From contig DIZY01000039.1 of NCBI GenBank assembly GCA_002428055.1, forward strand, positions 7,224 through 38,272: a DNA stretch of 31,049 nucleotides. Direction: 5' to 3'. This stretch comes from Helicobacteraceae bacterium UBA6016 (GTDB taxonomy: Bacteria > Campylobacterota > Campylobacteria > Campylobacterales > UBA6016). This document shows positions 29,826-31,049 of the stretch, piece after piece. The first letter of the stretch is position 1, and each line of letters opens with the position of its first letter. The position numbers were made by a program, and so were the translations under genes. A model generated the notes under the pieces. The model saw only the letters and a program-made list of their open reading frames with translations, did not search any database and had not been told where the DNA came from.

Positions 29826-30874
29826 CAGCTCTCCAAAAACGACGAAGCGTCGTTAGTTTGTTTCAATATACCTACAAGCACTTTGCATTCCCCTATTGCG
29901 CCACAGCATTTACAGGAGAAGAAATAGTCTATATCGAGCGTGCCACATTTTTTGCAGACAAATTCAAAGCTCAGATCGGCTTTTAGCTCCGGTCTTGAAC
30001 GGCTCACGGCGCTTACGACATCAAGCTCAAACACTCCGCTCTCTGTACTACCAGACGATACGCCTTTTGCCTCCAAAACACCTTTTACTAAGCTATTGCC
30101 GCACTGCGCAAAACTCTCTTTATCAAGCGTTGCATTCCACAAAATATCTAAAAAATGAATATCGCTGTTTTGTCTTAAAAACTCAGCCGCTTTTTTCTGG
30201 TCTACATACAACAGCTCTAGCAGATACTCTCTAGCAAAATAGTCGTTTGAGCCGCAAAGAGAGGCCAAAATCGACATCTTCTCATCAAAAGTACGAGCCG
30301 TCTTTAGTGACAATATGCCTTGCAAAAATTCGCTTCTTCTCTTCTCGTCAAACCCCATCTCTTCAAGGGCTTCCAAAGCTTCAAGAGCCTTCTCGTAGTC
30401 TGCTCGTTTTTCGTAAATGTTGGAGATTTTTGACAGAGCGGAGGCATTTCTAGCGACAAGCGAGAGGCTTTGTGCATACGCCTCGACAGAGCGTTGTAAA
30501 AATCCGCTTTTTGTGTATATATCGCCGAGCTTTTCTAGCACTTCGGCTCTTTTTGCCTTTTCAAACGGCGAGAGCCACTCTAAAAGCGCAAGATATACCT
30601 TTAAAGAGCGCTCATAATCACCGCCGTCAAAATGCGCTTTTGCGACCTTGGATAGAAGCTCGTAGCTTCCGGGGTGCGCCTCTAAGAGTTTTGCATAGTC
30701 GCTAGCCTCCGAATCCACCGGAAATTTACGCAAAAATCGCTTTATTCTTTTTGCTTCGCCGCTCTCTTTTAGCTTCGAAAAAAGCATCGCCAAAAGCGTA
30801 CCGACCGACAATATCAGCAAAAACGCCATTATCCCAAACAGGGGATCCCGATAATCCAAAAATAAGCTACCCAT
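29822..30874 (-). CDS. Membrane-anchored TPR protein with C-terminal zinc ribbon (LapB/YciM-like)
   Basis: 350 aa. An N-terminal transmembrane helix (about 11-34, PLFGIMAFLLILSVGTLLAM) is followed by TPR-like helical repeats (about 50-215: AHFDGGDYERSLKVYLALLEW, SVEAYAQSLSLVARNASAL). The C-terminal metal-binding ribbon has C307, C310, C321 and C324. A TM-TPR-rubredoxin layout is that of LapB (YciM), the adaptor that tunes LpxC and lipopolysaccharide synthesis in E. coli, which is about 389 aa. Orthology is inference from layout, not from residues. It starts the rnhA-rnc-aroC run and is divergent from dnaG with only 35 nt between ATGs. It has no Shine-Dalgarno; a -10 box ends 6 nt before the ATG. 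Confidence 0.75.
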   Translation of the reverse strand: MGSLFLDYRDPLFGIMAFLLILSVGTLLAMLFSKLKESGEAKRIKRFLRKFPVDSEASDYAKLLEAHPGSYELLSKVAKAHFDGGDYERSLKVYLALLEWLSPFEKAKRAEVLEKLGDIYTKSGFLQRSVEAYAQSLSLVARNASALSKISNIYEKRADYEKALEALEALEEMGFDEKRRSEFLQGILSLKTARTFDEKMSILASLCGSNDYFAREYLLELLYVDQKKAAEFLRQNSDIHFLDILWNATLDKESFAQCGNSLVKGVLEAKGVSSGSTESGVFELDVVSAVSRSRPELKADLSFEFVCKKCGTLDIDYFFSCKCCGAIGECKVLVGILKQTNDASSFLESW

Positions 30875-30880
30875 AGGGCG

Positions 30881-30889
30881 ATTGTACCA
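30881..30889 (-). promoter_or_regulatory. Extended -10 promoter of the TPR gene (predicted leaderless)
   Basis: TGG-TACAAT on the minus strand; TACAAT (plus 30881-30886) occupies -12 to -7 if transcription starts at the A of the ATG (30874). There is no room for a Shine-Dalgarno. Confidence 0.5.
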
Positions 30890-30897
30890 AAATTCGG

Positions 30898-30903
30898 TAT
30901 AAT
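30898..30903 (+). promoter_or_regulatory. -10 box of dnaG (predicted leaderless)
   Basis: TATAAT occupies -12 to -7 relative to the dnaG ATG at 30910. The preceding GG and following C match the TPR-gene box, forming a mirrored pair. No Shine-Dalgarno is present. Confidence 0.5.
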
Positions 30904-30909
30904 CAAACC

Positions 30910-31049
30910 ATGATAAAAACCGAATCCATTGAAGCTTTAAAGGGTATGATAGACATCGTGGATGTCGTCTCGAGCTATGTCGAAATCAAGAAAATGGGCG
31001 CAAACTACAAATCTCCGTGCCCTTTTCACGCCGAAAAAACTCCAAGCTT
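30910..31049 (+). CDS. dnaG: DNA primase (N-terminal part, 3' truncated by window end)
   Basis: The first 46 codons are present. The N-terminal zinc-binding CHC2 domain is recognisable by VVSSYVEIKKMGANYKSPC and by the ligands C37 and H40 in PCPFHAEKTPS. DnaG makes the RNA primers for replication. The ATG at 30910 lies 6 nt after a TATAAT box and has no Shine-Dalgarno. It is divergent from the TPR gene and shares a 35-nt promoter region with it. Confidence 0.93.
   Translation, partial: MIKTESIEALKGMIDIVDVVSSYVEIKKMGANYKSPCPFHAEKTPS

Noticed and set aside
1..31049. CRISPR arrays, insertion sequences, integrases, rRNA genes
   Set aside because: No regularly spaced repeats, transposase or recombinase motifs, or rRNA-like stretches were seen. 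In particular no CRISPR locus accompanies the TPR-CHAT protein.

Overview
The window looks like a chromosomal segment of a free-living member of the Campylobacterota (Epsilonproteobacteria). The evidence is a petABC bc1 operon with a dihaem cytochrome c1, the order gpmI-fabG-acpP-fabF-accA, mraY-murD followed by tRNA-Phe, rnhA-rnc-aroC beside dnaG, tightly packed genes with 4-nt overlaps, and many PAS/CheA/SpoIIE/MCP signalling proteins. This is inferred from gene content; no rRNA is present to confirm it.

Layout. (1) 1-2704 (+): the end of the Rieske gene, cytochrome b, dihaem cytochrome c1 and a small c'-like cytochrome, closed by a bidirectional terminator. (2) 2749-7548 (-): gpmI, fabG, acpP, fabF, accA, a glycolysis and fatty-acid synthesis operon with an internal terminator after acpP. 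(3) 7627-10011 (+): mraY, murD, terminator, tRNA-Phe(GAA). (4) 10012-16868: an accessory block just 3' of tRNA-Phe. It holds a RHH/RelE-ParE toxin-antitoxin pair, a 57-aa ORF, a very AT-rich 1274-aa protein ending in a CHAT (caspase-like) protease domain, an AAA/DUF4143 ATPase behind a perfect sigma-70 consensus promoter, a DUF6172 gene, and a small HTH-like gene flanked by two matching inverted repeats. (5) 16884-21504 (+): thiE, a PAS-GAF-PP2C-HATPase partner-switching protein, a STAS protein and a CZB-domain chemoreceptor. (6) 21624-23673 (+): periplasmic rhodanese, CheY-like regulator, PAS histidine kinase. (7) 23670-27256 (-): a BvgS/CheA-like sensor kinase and an OprD-type porin, translationally coupled. 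(8) 27530-30874 (-): tRNA-Arg(GCG), aroC, rnc, rnhA and a LapB-like TPR/zinc-ribbon protein, divergent from dnaG (start only).

The most interesting material is the CHAT protease gene, which resembles a defence or regulated-proteolysis effector. It is compositionally foreign and lies behind a toxin-antitoxin pair next to a tRNA. Next come the mirrored divergent promoters of dnaG and the TPR gene: each -10 box sits so that transcription should start at the A of the ATG, predicting leaderless mRNAs. The partner-switching/chemoreceptor operon and the twin inverted repeats around the HTH-like gene also deserve attention.

No CRISPR array, insertion sequence, integrase or rRNA gene was seen. No stretch longer than 300 bases lacks a gene; the longest gap (27257-27529) is described below.
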